NCBI GenBank assembly: GCA_017379015.1
Contig: JAFNXN010000003.1
Span: forward strand, 1-32,699
Direction: 5' to 3'
From: Alistipes sp.
Lineage (GTDB): Bacteria; Bacteroidota; Bacteroidia; Bacteroidales; Rikenellaceae
Length of the DNA: 32,699 nt
Under the pieces are notes generated by a model that was not told the origin of the DNA, did not search any database, and saw nothing but the letters and a program-made list of their open reading frames with translations. Shown here one piece after another: positions 6,840-16,174 of this stretch. The translations under genes and the position numbers were made by a program. The first letter of the stretch is position 1; each line of letters starts with the position of its first letter.

Positions 6840-9800
6840 ATGAGTAATGTAAATCTTACACCCAACTATTTGTTTGAGGTAAGTTGGGAGGTGTGCAATA
6901 AGGTGGGCGGCATTCACACCGTCATCGCCTCTAAAGCACCCACTGTAAAGCGTCAGCTGGACGATAAGTACATCACTATCGGTCCAGACTTCTCGCAGGA
7001 TGCTGCAAATCCCGAGTTTAAAGAGGATACCACCCTTATGGCAGCATGGCGCGAGTCGCTCTACAAGCAGGGCGTTCGCGTTCGTATTGGTCGCTGGGCT
7101 ATCAAGGGTGAGCCTATCGCAATACTTATTGACTTTAAGTCATTCTTCTCGCAGAAGGATGAGATCCTTAAGCGTCTTTGGGAGACATACCACGTAGACT
7201 CGTTGTCGGGTCAGTGGGATTATGTTGAGCCAGTGTTGTTTGGCTATGCTGCAGGTGTTGTTATCGCTTCGTTTGCCGAGAACATCGCTGTATCTGCCGA
7301 CAAGATCGTTGCCCACTTCCACGAGTGGATGGCTGCTGCTGGTTCGCTCTATCTTCGCGACAATGCTCCTTACGTGGCAACAGTATTCTCAACCCACGCT
7401 ACAGTTATGGGCCGTTGCATCGCTGGCAACCGCCTTCCACTATACAACGACCTTCACAAGTTCAATGCTGACGAGCTTGCTCGCCAGTTCAACGTTATGG
7501 CAAAGCACTCGCTCGAGAAGTCGGCAGCAACCTATGCTGATGCCTTCCTCACTGTGAGCGAGATCACTGCTAACGAGTGCCGCTACTTGCTTGGTCGCGA
7601 GGTAACACGCATCACCCCTAATGGCTTTGAGAACGACTTTGTTCCTAAGGCTGAGGAGCTTGCCGCTATTCGTGAGAACTCTCGTAAGCGTATCATCGAG
7701 GTTGCTTCGGCTACTTGGGACTATGAGTTCCGCACCGAGCCTATGATCGTGGCTACGAGTGGTCGCTATGAGTACCGCAACAAGGGTATCGACGTATTCC
7801 TCGAGTCGCTTAAGCAGCTTGCTGCATCAAACCTCGAGCGCGAGATCATCGCCGTGGTTGCAGTTCCAGCAGCATCTATGGGTGCTCGTCAGGATCTTGT
7901 GGCTCACCTCGAGAATAAGGAGGCAGCTATCGACCCATCACAGCGTCGCTACCTCACTCACTACCTTGAGAATGAGGCTTGGGATCAGGTGTGCCAGTCT
8001 GTTGATGGCAGCATCCTCTCTACCACAGCTTCTCGCGTTAAGGTTCTCTTCGTTCCTACATACCTCAATGGTCACGATGGCATCTTCAACATGCCTTACT
8101 ACAACTTGCTTGCAGGTGTTGACCTCTCGGTATTCGCATCATACTACGAGCCATGGGGTTACACTCCACTTGAGTCAGTAGCCTTCGGTGTTCCTACCGT
8201 TACTACAACCCTCGCTGGCTTCGGTCTTTGGGTTGCTAAGCACTCGTCACACGACGGTATCGACATCGTACGTCGCGACGACTATAACGAGCGTGAGGTT
8301 GTTCTTCAGATCACCGACGTTGTTAAGCACTACCTTGGCATGAGTGCCGACGAGATGGCTGAGGCACGCGCCGCAGCACAGGAGATGTCGTCGACAGCTC
8401 TCTGGAAGAAGCTCTTCAAGGAGTATATGATGGCCTACGAGGAGGCTATGGACAACTCTATCTCGCGTACTAACCGTGTCCTTATCGATGGTGGCGACCG
8501 TTCGGAGCAGATCAACTTCGTGCGCCAGCAGCTCACCTCAAATCGTCCTTCATGGCACCGTTTGATGGTTGAGAAGGGTATTCCTGAGCGTTTGAAGGCT
8601 CTTGAGGAGCTTTCGCGTAACTTGTGGTGGTGCTGGACTGCTGCTGCCCGCGATCTGTTTGAGTCGGTTGACGAGGAGCTTTGGGTAAAGGTAGACCGCA
8701 ATCCTATTGCGCTTCTCGACAAGCTCTCTACGGCACGTTGCGAGGAGCTCTGCGCTGATAAGGATTTCCTCAAGCGTATGGATGCTGTATATAAGGAGTT
8801 CACCGAGTATATGGCTGAGAAGCCATCGCCCGAGCACGCTAAGGTAGCTTACTTCTCAATGGAGTATGGTTTGCACTCGTCGCTCAAGATCTACTCTGGT
8901 GGTCTTGGTATCTTGGCTGGTGACTACCTCAAGGAGGCTTCTGACCGCAACGTACCTATGGTTGCCGTGGGTCTTTTGTATCGCTATGGCTACTTCACAC
9001 AGCGTCTTTCGGCTCAGGGTGCTCAGGAGGCTACTTACGAGGCACAGAACTTCTTTAAGCTTCCTATCTCGCCTGTACGTGACGAGTTTGGCAACTGGGT
9101 GACAACACAGGTTGCTTTGCCTGGTCGTACACTCTACGCACGTGTTTGGAAGTGCCAGGTTGGTCGTACCGACCTCTTCTTGCTCGATGCTGACTACGAG
9201 GCTAACCTCGAGGAGGATCGTCAGGTTACCTACTACCTCTACGGTGGTGACTGGGAGAATCGTCTTAAGCAGGAGATCTTGCTCGGCGTAGGTGGTATCC
9301 GTGCCCTCGTGAAGATGGGTATCAAGCAGGAGGTTTACCACTGCAATGAGGGTCATGCAGCCTTCATCGGTGTGGAGCGTATCCGCAACCTCATCGCTAA
9401 GAAGCACCTCTCGTTCTCTGAGGCTATGGAGGTTATCCGTTCGTCGTCGTTGTTCACAACACATACCCCAGTGCCAGCAGGTCACGACGCATTCCCTGAG
9501 TCGATGATCCGTCAGTATTTGTCGCACTATCCAGATGTTCTTGGCATCACCTGGGATCAGTTTATCAACTTGGGTAAGACCAACCCAAGCGATCCTAACG
9601 AGAAGTTCTCGATGTCGGTGCTTGCATGTAACCTCTCGCAGGAGGTTAACGGTGTGTCATGGCTCCACGGTGAGGTGTCTAAGGACATTCTCGGTAACAT
9701 GTGGCCAGGCTACTTCAAGAACGAGCTCCACATTGGCTATGTGACAAACGGTGTTCACTTCCCAACATGGGTTGCATCGAACCTTCGTCGCTTGTATGCT

Positions 9801-11084
9801 AAGTACTTTGGCGATGCCTTCTCGGGTCACACCTATAACATCCCTGACTGGCAGAACGTTCATAAGATCGACGATAAGGAGCTTTGGGCGGAGCGTATGA
9901 TGCTTAAGGAGTGTCTTATCAAGACCATCCGCAAGCGTTTTAGCGATCCTACACAGGTGCGTCTTCAGTCGCCACGCCAGATGGTTCAGGTTACTGAGAG
10001 CATCAAGCCTGATGTGCTTACTATCGGTTTTGCGCGTCGTTTCGCAACATATAAGCGTGCATACCTCCTCTTCACCAACCTTGAGCGTCTCTCGGCGTTG
10101 GTTAACAACAAGGAGCGTCCTGTGCAGTTCATCTTTGCTGGTAAGGCACACCCTAACGATAAGCCAGGTCAGGATCTTATCAAGCGTATCGTTGAGGTTT
10201 CGGCAATGCCAGAGTTCGTAGGCAAGATTGTCTTCTTGCAGAACTACGATATGGAGCTTGCACGTCGCATGGTTCAGGGTGTTGACGTATGGCTCAACAC
10301 TCCTACACGTCCTTTGGAGGCTTCGGGTACTTCGGGCGAGAAGTGTGTTATGAATGGTGTTATGCAGTTCTCAGTTCTCGACGGCTGGTGGGTTGAGGGC
10401 TACAAGGAGGGTGCTGGCTGGATGCTTCCTATGGAGCGCACATACGCCGACCAGCGTTTCCAGGACGAGCTCGATGCCGAGATGATCTACAACACTATCG
10501 AGGAGCAGATCGTGCCATTGTACTACGATCGCGCCGAGGATGGCGTGCCACACCGCTGGGTTAACGCTGTTAAGAAGTGTGTTGCCGACATCGCGTCGAA
10601 CTTCACCACTAACCGCATGCTTATCGACTACGAGGAGCGTTTCTACAATAAGCTTGCTGCACGTAAGCGACTTATCCTCGACAACAACTATATGATGGCT
10701 CGCGAGATCGCTCAGTGGAAGCGTAAGGTTTCTGCAGCATGGGATAACATTGCTATCCTCGATGTTAAGCGTGCCGAGATCGAGTCTGAGGCAATGTACG
10801 TAGGTAAGAAGTACCGCTTCGAGCTTACTCTCGACCTCGCAGGCTTGTCTAAGGAGGATATTGGTGCTGAGCTTGTTGTTGCTACTCAGATCGAGGCTGG
10901 TCAGGCAGCAAATGTTGTTGAGACACGCCGCCTCGATGTTGTTGCTGAGGAGGGTAACACTGTTACCTTGGCTCTCGACTACTCACCTGAGCACACCGGT
11001 ACGTTCGACGTTGCTTTGCGTGTGTTCCCAGTGAACGAGAAGTTGGAGCACCGTATGGACTTTGCGCTTGTTAAGTGGGCGTAA
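6840..11084 (+). CDS. Fused glycogen synthase (GT3) / alpha-glucan phosphorylase (GT35)
   Basis: 1414 residues. Residues 1 to about 560 are an eukaryotic-type glycogen synthase of family GT3: opening FEVSWEVCNKVGGIHTVI and the retaining glycosyltransferase pair Glu437/Glu445 in EPWGYTPLE. Residues about 582-665 match the DUF3417 cap (LEELSRNLWWCWTAA, from 588) that precedes short-type alpha-glucan phosphorylases; about 665-1300 is the phosphorylase, with the pyridoxal-phosphate lysine Lys1168 in EASGTSGEKC and the LDGWWVEGY segment. The last 100 residues look like an all-beta domain. One polypeptide therefore carries both the chain-building (sugar nucleotide dependent) and chain-degrading (phosphate dependent) activities. 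The frame is unbroken and codon usage is uniform, so a sequencing artefact is unlikely. Single-gene unit with its own promoter, leader hairpin and a structured 3' element. Both activities are inferred from motifs. Confidence 0.95.
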   Translation: MSNVNLTPNYLFEVSWEVCNKVGGIHTVIASKAPTVKRQLDDKYITIGPDFSQDAANPEFKEDTTLMAAWRESLYKQGVRVRIGRWAIKGEPIAILIDFKSFFSQKDEILKRLWETYHVDSLSGQWDYVEPVLFGYAAGVVIASFAENIAVSADKIVAHFHEWMAAAGSLYLRDNAPYVATVFSTHATVMGRCIAGNRLPLYNDLHKFNADELARQFNVMAKHSLEKSAATYADAFLTVSEITANECRYLLGREVTRITPNGFENDFVPKAEELAAIRENSRKRIIEVASATWDYEFRTEPMIVATSGRYEYRNKGIDVFLESLKQLAASNLEREIIAVVAVPAASMGARQDLVAHLENKEAAIDPSQRRYLTHYLENEAWDQVCQSVDGSILSTTASRVKVLFVPTYLNGHDGIFNMPYYNLLAGVDLSVFASYYEPWGYTPLESVAFGVPTVTTTLAGFGLWVAKHSSHDGIDIVRRDDYNEREVVLQITDVVKHYLGMSADEMAEARAAAQEMSSTALWKKLFKEYMMAYEEAMDNSISRTNRVLIDGGDRSEQINFVRQQLTSNRPSWHRLMVEKGIPERLKALEELSRNLWWCWTAAARDLFESVDEELWVKVDRNPIALLDKLSTARCEELCADKDFLKRMDAVYKEFTEYMAEKPSPEHAKVAYFSMEYGLHSSLKIYSGGLGILAGDYLKEASDRNVPMVAVGLLYRYGYFTQRLSAQGAQEATYEAQNFFKLPISPVRDEFGNWVTTQVALPGRTLYARVWKCQVGRTDLFLLDADYEANLEEDRQVTYYLYGGDWENRLKQEILLGVGGIRALVKMGIKQEVYHCNEGHAAFIGVERIRNLIAKKHLSFSEAMEVIRSSSLFTTHTPVPAGHDAFPESMIRQYLSHYPDVLGITWDQFINLGKTNPSDPNEKFSMSVLACNLSQEVNGVSWLHGEVSKDILGNMWPGYFKNELHIGYVTNGVHFPTWVASNLRRLYAKYFGDAFSGHTYNIPDWQNVHKIDDKELWAERMMLKECLIKTIRKRFSDPTQVRLQSPRQMVQVTESIKPDVLTIGFARRFATYKRAYLLFTNLERLSALVNNKERPVQFIFAGKAHPNDKPGQDLIKRIVEVSAMPEFVGKIVFLQNYDMELARRMVQGVDVWLNTPTRPLEASGTSGEKCVMNGVMQFSVLDGWWVEGYKEGAGWMLPMERTYADQRFQDELDAEMIYNTIEEQIVPLYYDRAEDGVPHRWVNAVKKCVADIASNFTTNRMLIDYEERFYNKLAARKRLILDNNYMMAREIAQWKRKVSAAWDNIAILDVKRAEIESEAMYVGKKYRFELTLDLAGLSKEDIGAELVVATQIEAGQAANVVETRRLDVVAEEGNTVTLALDYSPEHTGTFDVALRVFPVNEKLEHRMDFALVKWA

Positions 11085-11088
11085 TTTC

Positions 11089-11192
11089 CGATTTTATAGG
11101 GCATCTTTAGCCCATCCCAAACAAAATCCCGAAGGCTGTACGCTGAGTACTATCCTTCGGGATTTCTTATTGCGATAGACTAAATCTGCACC
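11089..11192 (+). terminator. Structured 3' element copy 2 (terminator-like, covarying stem)
   Basis: Second copy of the element after gdhA, starting 5 bases after the stop codon. Outer stem 11124-11135 with 11154-11165 (AAATCCCGAAGG/CCTTCGGGATTT) is again perfect over 12 pairs although four pairs differ from copy 1. The inner stem GTAC/GTAC is kept, with loop GCTGA, and the downstream TTTCTTATTGCGATA and CTAAATCTGC are shared. Confidence 0.75.
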
Positions 11193-11200
11193 TCCTCATC

Positions 11201-11334
11201 GTCATTGCGAGAGCCGTTAGGCTCGTGGCAATCTCCCCCTCATCGTCATTGCGAGGCTGCTAAGCCGTGGCAATCTCATCCTAAGCGCGCTAACAAGGAG
11301 ATTCCCACGGTCGCTAAAGCTCCCTCGGAATGAC
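11201..11334. repeat. REP-like palindromic repeats (half plus full copy)
   Basis: A half copy GTCATTGCGAG...CGTGGCAATCTC (11201-11236) is followed by a full copy (11245-11334). In the full copy the left ends GTCATTGCGAGG and CGTGGCAATCTC are imperfect inverted repeats of the right ends CCTCGGAATGAC and GAGATTCCCACG, one mismatch each. The same design recurs at 26086-26179 and half of it at 1447-1483. This is a short non-autonomous REP/MITE-type repeat; no transposase lies in the window. Confidence 0.8.
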
Positions 11335-11415
11335 GAGCAGTCTGCTCTCTCCCTCTCGTCTCTCTCGTCCCTCTCGTCTCTCTCGTCTCTCTCGTCCCTG
11401 TCCTCTCTCTCGTTT
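11335..11415. repeat. CT-rich low-complexity repeat
   Basis: Imperfect short repeats of the type CTCTCGT(C/T)CCT, about ten units, with irregular spacing. No spacer structure as in CRISPR. Possibly unstable in length. Confidence 0.7.
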
Positions 11416-11488
11416 CTTTGCTAGTCAGAACAAAAAAAATGCGCCCGGCACAAGCCGAGCGCAAAAGATATTAGATTGTATTAAGTTA

Positions 11489-14400
11489 TTATTCCCAAGT
11501 ACAACCAGTGTAAGTAACTGTTGCTCGAGTTGTATCAACAGTATAGCCTGGGCAGAAAGTACAGTTTACAAACTCAGTATTTGAGTATGGACGGCAGTAC
11601 TTGTAGCCTGAACCCTCACCGAATGAGCAGTTAACGAACTTTGCCTCGCCAGCTGTTTTAGCGTATGATGTCCAACCGTTGAAAGTACAGTTAGTAGCCT
11701 CGATACCCTGGTTCATACCCTGGTCGCAAGAGATGGTATAAGTAGTGCCGGTGATTGTTACGTTCTCCAAAACTACCTTCTCAGAGTAAGAACTATTGTG
11801 GTTGATGAAGATACCTCGGAATGAGCCAGTAACAGTAAGGTTCTTGATAAGACCACCAGTAGTGTTGATACCTGAATCCCAAGTACCACCAGCACCATTG
11901 ATGTTTAGAGTGTGACCGTTACCATTGATTGTCTGACCATTCTTTACATTGATACCAGTCTTACCATAAGCGTTACTCATTGAAGCAGGATCAATCGTGA
12001 TATCGTTAGCAAAGGTTACATCCTCGTTTGCCTCCAAAGCTGCTACAAGCTCGTCTGCTGTTGAAACAATAGTGTTTCCATCAACATCAGTAATTTTCGC
12101 GTTGTTAACATTCGAAACCAATGTGCTAAGATTCTCATTTGTCAAAGCAACACCGTTAATAGTACAGTTTATTAACTGAATCTGACCCTTAGGATCAATT
12201 GTGTAACCCTCGCAGAAGTCGCAATTTACGAACTTTGTAGGACCATAAGGACGGCAGAACTTGTAGCTTGAACCCTCACCGAATGAGCAGTTTGTGTAAA
12301 CTACCTCCTTGTGAACATCTGAGTGAGATGTCCAGCCATTCAATGTAGAATTAGAGATGTAAACACCATAGTTCTTATTACCAGCATCTGAGTTGAATGT
12401 ATAAATTACATTCTTAAATATCACGTTATCAATGAATACATCACCAGTAGCACCTGGCATAAAAATACCACGCATAGCACCAGCAACTGTCAAGTTCTTA
12501 ATTGTACCATTAGTTGCAGCAATTGCACAATCCCAAGTAGCATTAGCTTCAGTAATAGTCAAGGTGTGATCAGCACCATCAAGAACAGCTCCATCTGCAA
12601 CCATTAGACCAGTTGCACCATAACCAGAATTTGCCTTTGTATCAGACGCCTTTGCTGTGATATCGCCGCCCATTATAGCATTGCCGCCATTAGCAAGGGC
12701 TGCTTCCAAAGCTGCAATACCCTCAACAGTAGTATAATGTCTAATAACATATGCACCATGATCTAGCTCTAACTTATAAGCTGCTGGAACGTTGCCAGTC
12801 AAAATTTCGCCATTTACAGCAGATGCCGCGATAGATACCTCAACAGGCCACTCAGTAGAGCCAGCTGTTACATAGAGGTATACATCACCATTAAGAGTTG
12901 CACCCTCGTTTACAACCAATGTACCAGTGTTAGCATTTGCGCTTGGATCCTGCATCCAGATAGACTTGTTAGCACCCTCGATAACAGCGCCTGCGTTTAC
13001 AGTAAGGCTGTTGTTTGCCTCAACACCATTGAGGAACTGACGAATTGCACGGTAAGGAGACTTAACTTTAACACCATCGCCAATTGTTGCAACAGCTGAA
13101 GAACCCTTACCATTTGTGAGGTTGTCGATACCGTAAGCCATATCAGTACCACCAAGGTGCTCAAGAGTTACACCAGTAACGGTAAGATTACCACCAACAG
13201 TGTTAGCAATAACTGCTGAGTAGGAATTCCAACCTCTATTGATAGTAGCCTTAACAGTGAGTTTACCGCTACCCTCGACTGTAAGATTACCCTGATTCTT
13301 AATAAGCTCGAAGTTCTTATTGGTATTATCAACGATGCTCAATACTACGCCCTCATTGATTGTAAGCTTCAACTCCTTGCCATTTGCAAGTGCGAGTGGC
13401 TGCTCAAGTGCTACGCTTGCACCTAGAGTGTACTCACCACCATTAGCAAATGCTTGAACAAGACCTGCGTAGTAGTTAGTCACTTCACCATTAACAACAT
13501 TATTGTCGATGTCGTTACCAGTGATTATAACATCACCACTGTTGTTCTGAATAGCACCATTCTCGAGGTTACCGCCCTGAATCTCAACATCACCACCGTT
13601 GTTCTCGATAGCACCCTCTTCGATGTTACCGCCCTCGATAGTTATGTTACCACTGTTGTCAATACCAGCATTGTTACCAACCTCGATCTTACCTGCCTGA
13701 TTCTCAGACTCATCCTTGATAATAAGAGTATTGTTCGATGGAATCTCTACCTTAGTGTTATCATCAAATTTAAGTGTGAAGCCGTTAAGGTTGATTGTGG
13801 TTGTATTGCCACCAGTTGCACGTGTCTGTGCATAGTAAGCAAGATCACCAGTAGTGATAACGATATTGCTACCCAAAATGATCTCGCCACCATTTGCCAT
13901 GGCAACTAGTACCTCATAAGCCGATGTGATGATATTCGTTTCGTAGTCTGGATTTGTGCCACCAGCATTCACGAAAGTATCCTCGATAGTAACCTGGAAG
14001 CCCTTACCGTCAGTAAGGATGTTACCCTTGATAGTGGTCAAGTAGTTGCGCTGAACGTTGATATCGGTCTGGAATGCGTTCGACTTGATAAGATCATCGT
14101 TCTGATCGTATACGTCAAGGTTGAACTTAACGATGTCGCTCTCAGCGAAGAAGTAGTCAGAGAAGATGGTCATTGTGCCCTTAGAGACATTGTTATCCCA
14201 CTCATTAGCATAGGTTGTAATAGTGTAGGTGTGAGTCTTAGCCTCGAGTGATGCATTAGCAGCCTTACCAGTAAGAGCGTTGAATGCTACGCGGTGAGAT
14301 GTGGTGTAGGTTGCAGTTGCCTTAGAAGGAGTGATCTTGATGTTGCTAAGAGCTTCCATGTCGGTAGTCACAACACGAAGCTTAGCGAAAGGACGATAAA

Positions 14401-14935
14401 GAGACATGTCAATAGACATAGCACCATTGTAGTCCTCGATAAGCTCGGTAGCGGTAAATGCATCGCGGCTCTCGTCCATGGCGTTCCAATTACCTATGAG
14501 GGTGATTTCCTCAAGATTAGATGTGTCGTAGTGGTTGTCGGTGTCGTTCTTACCATCGGCTACAACATCAGCCCAAACAACGAACTTGTAGTCACGATCA
14601 GGAACAAGGCGAACCTCAAATGCTACGCTCTTGCCATCGCTGTACTCAACCTTACGCTCAGTAGATGGTTTGTACTTTTCTACGCCATTCTCCATGGTCT
14701 TGTAGTACACCTGAAGGATGTAACGCATAGTGGTGTTGTCTGTCGCATCACCAAGGATGCCATTGTTGAATACGCCGATACCACTATTTGTAGCACGGGT
14801 CTCAGCCTCAGGGATTGTGACATTGACGATAGCGTCGATCTCGCCACCGACATTTACGTCGAGACCCTCAGGCTCTGTCTGACATGATACTACACCTAGT
14901 ACCAATGCCAAAAGAACTAAAAATTTTGCTTTCAT
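11489..14935 (-). CDS. Large surface lipoprotein: fimbrillin-like (DUF6562) N-terminus plus duplicated beta-helix modules
   Basis: 1148 residues. The signal ends in VVSC with Cys18 as the probable lipidated residue. Residues about 20-310 resemble the 270-residue neighbour: RYILQVYY, YKFVVWADVVAD, ESRDAFTA, RPFAKLRVV, FSDYFFAESD, NYLTTIKGNIL, the pattern I associate with DUF6562 fimbrillin-like proteins. From about 330 on the protein is rich in N, G, T and I in beta-helix fashion, with short near-repeats around 420-490 (GGNIEEGAIENNGGDVEIQG type). Two long modules of about 190 residues (about 733-920 and 957-1148) are repeats of each other; each contains GTWDxxI-type, NGWTS and a Cys-rich end with CSFGEGS, CRPY and FVNCxFCxGYTxD. 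No PorSS C-terminal domain is seen. Likely an outer-membrane surface adhesin or pilus-associated subunit. Cotranscribed with the upstream paralogue (146-base gap, no own TAnnTTTG box). Function is inferred. Confidence 0.85.
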   Translation of the reverse strand: MKAKFLVLLALVLGVVSCQTEPEGLDVNVGGEIDAIVNVTIPEAETRATNSGIGVFNNGILGDATDNTTMRYILQVYYKTMENGVEKYKPSTERKVEYSDGKSVAFEVRLVPDRDYKFVVWADVVADGKNDTDNHYDTSNLEEITLIGNWNAMDESRDAFTATELIEDYNGAMSIDMSLYRPFAKLRVVTTDMEALSNIKITPSKATATYTTSHRVAFNALTGKAANASLEAKTHTYTITTYANEWDNNVSKGTMTIFSDYFFAESDIVKFNLDVYDQNDDLIKSNAFQTDINVQRNYLTTIKGNILTDGKGFQVTIEDTFVNAGGTNPDYETNIITSAYEVLVAMANGGEIILGSNIVITTGDLAYYAQTRATGGNTTTINLNGFTLKFDDNTKVEIPSNNTLIIKDESENQAGKIEVGNNAGIDNSGNITIEGGNIEEGAIENNGGDVEIQGGNLENGAIQNNSGDVIITGNDIDNNVVNGEVTNYYAGLVQAFANGGEYTLGASVALEQPLALANGKELKLTINEGVVLSIVDNTNKNFELIKNQGNLTVEGSGKLTVKATINRGWNSYSAVIANTVGGNLTVTGVTLEHLGGTDMAYGIDNLTNGKGSSAVATIGDGVKVKSPYRAIRQFLNGVEANNSLTVNAGAVIEGANKSIWMQDPSANANTGTLVVNEGATLNGDVYLYVTAGSTEWPVEVSIAASAVNGEILTGNVPAAYKLELDHGAYVIRHYTTVEGIAALEAALANGGNAIMGGDITAKASDTKANSGYGATGLMVADGAVLDGADHTLTITEANATWDCAIAATNGTIKNLTVAGAMRGIFMPGATGDVFIDNVIFKNVIYTFNSDAGNKNYGVYISNSTLNGWTSHSDVHKEVVYTNCSFGEGSSYKFCRPYGPTKFVNCDFCEGYTIDPKGQIQLINCTINGVALTNENLSTLVSNVNNAKITDVDGNTIVSTADELVAALEANEDVTFANDITIDPASMSNAYGKTGINVKNGQTINGNGHTLNINGAGGTWDSGINTTGGLIKNLTVTGSFRGIFINHNSSYSEKVVLENVTITGTTYTISCDQGMNQGIEATNCTFNGWTSYAKTAGEAKFVNCSFGEGSGYKYCRPYSNTEFVNCTFCPGYTVDTTRATVTYTGCTWE

Positions 14936-15065
14936 AAAAATGTAAATTAAAAAGTTGTGGTTTGTTTGTTTTTGTTTATTAAAATTTTAATGAGTTAATA
15001 AATGTTTCTATCTAATCCACCATGTAAGTGCGTCTCAAACATGGCGCTTTGTACTCGTTGTACGG

Positions 15066-15086
15066 TGTAGCTGGGCTAGAGCTACA
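15066..15086 (-). promoter_or_regulatory. Hairpin at the stop codon of the small fimbrillin-like gene
   Basis: TGTAGCT/AGCTACA, 7 pairs with a 7-base loop, overlapping the TAG stop (15084-15082). No U-tract follows. It may cause partial termination or mark an mRNA processing site and so set the ratio of the two lipoproteins. Confidence 0.35.
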
Positions 15087-15894
15087 GGATGCCTCCCTTA
15101 ATAGTGGTAAGCGTGTTGCGCTTGATGTTCACCGTGGTGCTAAGCTCCTTACGGGTGTTGTTGCCAGCATCGTAGAGCGTGAGTTTAAGGCTCAGTGGCG
15201 AGGGCTGCTCATCGGCAAAGATGTAGTCGCTGAAGATAACCTTATCGCCAGCAGCACCACAACCCGCAAGGGCATACTGCGCAAAGCTCCTATCGTTGAA
15301 GTTGTTGAACTTTCCACTGGCAGCATTGAACGTGGTGGCAACCTGCGTAGAGTAGCTCACAGCAGCCTTAGTAACATCGGCATTAGCGTTGGTAGCCACA
15401 ATCTGAACCTTGGCAAATGGTCGCTTGAGATTAAGGTCGATAGTCGAAGAGCTTGAGAAGCTCTGAACGCTGGTAAAGCCCGTGAAGGCGTCGCGATGAT
15501 CGTCGTTAGCAACCCAGTTCTTGATGCTGATCTGATTTAGACCATTCTCGGTGGTGTAGTAGGGGCTCTCAGTAGCCTCTGCCGCAACGATGTCGACCCA
15601 TGCCACAAAGGTATAGGCGCGGTTGGGAGGAAGGTTCACCTTGAAGGCCGTTGAGGTGCTAGTGTCATACTGCACCTGGCGTGAATACTTGCCATTGTGG
15701 TAGACCTCGAGGATGTAGCGGTAGCGATAGCCCGCATCGAGCGTCTGAAGCTCAAGACCAGCATCGCCACGTGTAGCCTCGTCAAGGTTGAGAGTGATCG
15801 TATTCTCGACACCCAAGACAAGATCCATATCTTGATCTTTGTTGCATGCCACAAGAGCAATAATCGCAAAAATCAGCAATAACAGCTTTTTCAT
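15082..15894 (-). CDS. Fimbrillin-like lipoprotein (DUF6562-like)
   Basis: 270 residues. A lipoprotein signal ends LVAC with Cys17 (MKKLLLLIFAIIALVACNK). The rest shows the same landmarks as the N-terminal third of the 1148-residue neighbour: RYRYILEVYHNGK, YTFVAWVDIVAAE, DDHRDAFTGF, LKRPFAKVQIVAT, VIFSDYIFADEQ and the ending RNTLTTIKGGIL. That architecture, a lipidated two-domain beta-sandwich, is seen in FimA/Mfa-type fimbrillin relatives of Bacteroidales. It is the first gene of a two-gene unit on the minus strand and may be a short subunit with the neighbour as the large, possibly tip, subunit. The paralogy is seen in the sequence; the pilus role is inference. No usher, anchor or other fim gene is nearby. 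Confidence 0.87.
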   Translation of the reverse strand: MKKLLLLIFAIIALVACNKDQDMDLVLGVENTITLNLDEATRGDAGLELQTLDAGYRYRYILEVYHNGKYSRQVQYDTSTSTAFKVNLPPNRAYTFVAWVDIVAAEATESPYYTTENGLNQISIKNWVANDDHRDAFTGFTSVQSFSSSSTIDLNLKRPFAKVQIVATNANADVTKAAVSYSTQVATTFNAASGKFNNFNDRSFAQYALAGCGAAGDKVIFSDYIFADEQPSPLSLKLTLYDAGNNTRKELSTTVNIKRNTLTTIKGGIL

Positions 15895-16174
15895 ATTAGT
15901 TAAAAATCTAACTTAAGCAATTTAAACCTTTCTAAACACCTACAACCCCACCACAGTAGCACCCAACGCGCGCACATTGATCCTAAAAGGTCCTCTCTAA
16001 AGATGAGCATGTGCGACGTTAACCCCACAACTGTGATTGGTGCGGGAGGGTGGCGTTAGTATGTGTTAGAACATCATCTGAGTGTTATCTGCTTGATATT
16101 TCGGCGGTATAGCAGACAATATGTGCCTAGGTCGCGCAGCACAAAGCCACATCATAGACCTAGATACACCTATG

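Larger units (their letters stand above)
11085..11488. other. 404-base non-coding region between convergent genes
   Basis: Holds the structured 3' element (11089-11192), a REP-like half-element (11201-11236), a full REP-like element (11245-11334) and a CT-rich low-complexity stretch (about 11335-11415). No gene or tRNA is visible. A reading frame of 84 codons at 11330 is made of the low-complexity repeat and is not considered real. Confidence 0.7.

Noticed and set aside
8856-9527. 223-codon reading frame on minus inside the glycogen gene
   Set aside because: It lies antisense within the GT35 part, has a low-complexity composition caused by the biased codons of the plus gene and shows no domain.
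11335-11415. Repeated CTCTCGT(C/T) units taken for a CRISPR array
   Set aside because: The units are adjacent without unique spacers, and no cas genes are in the window.
14294-14887. 197-codon plus-strand reading frame inside the large lipoprotein gene
   Set aside because: Shadow of the minus gene, no start context and no recognisable fold.
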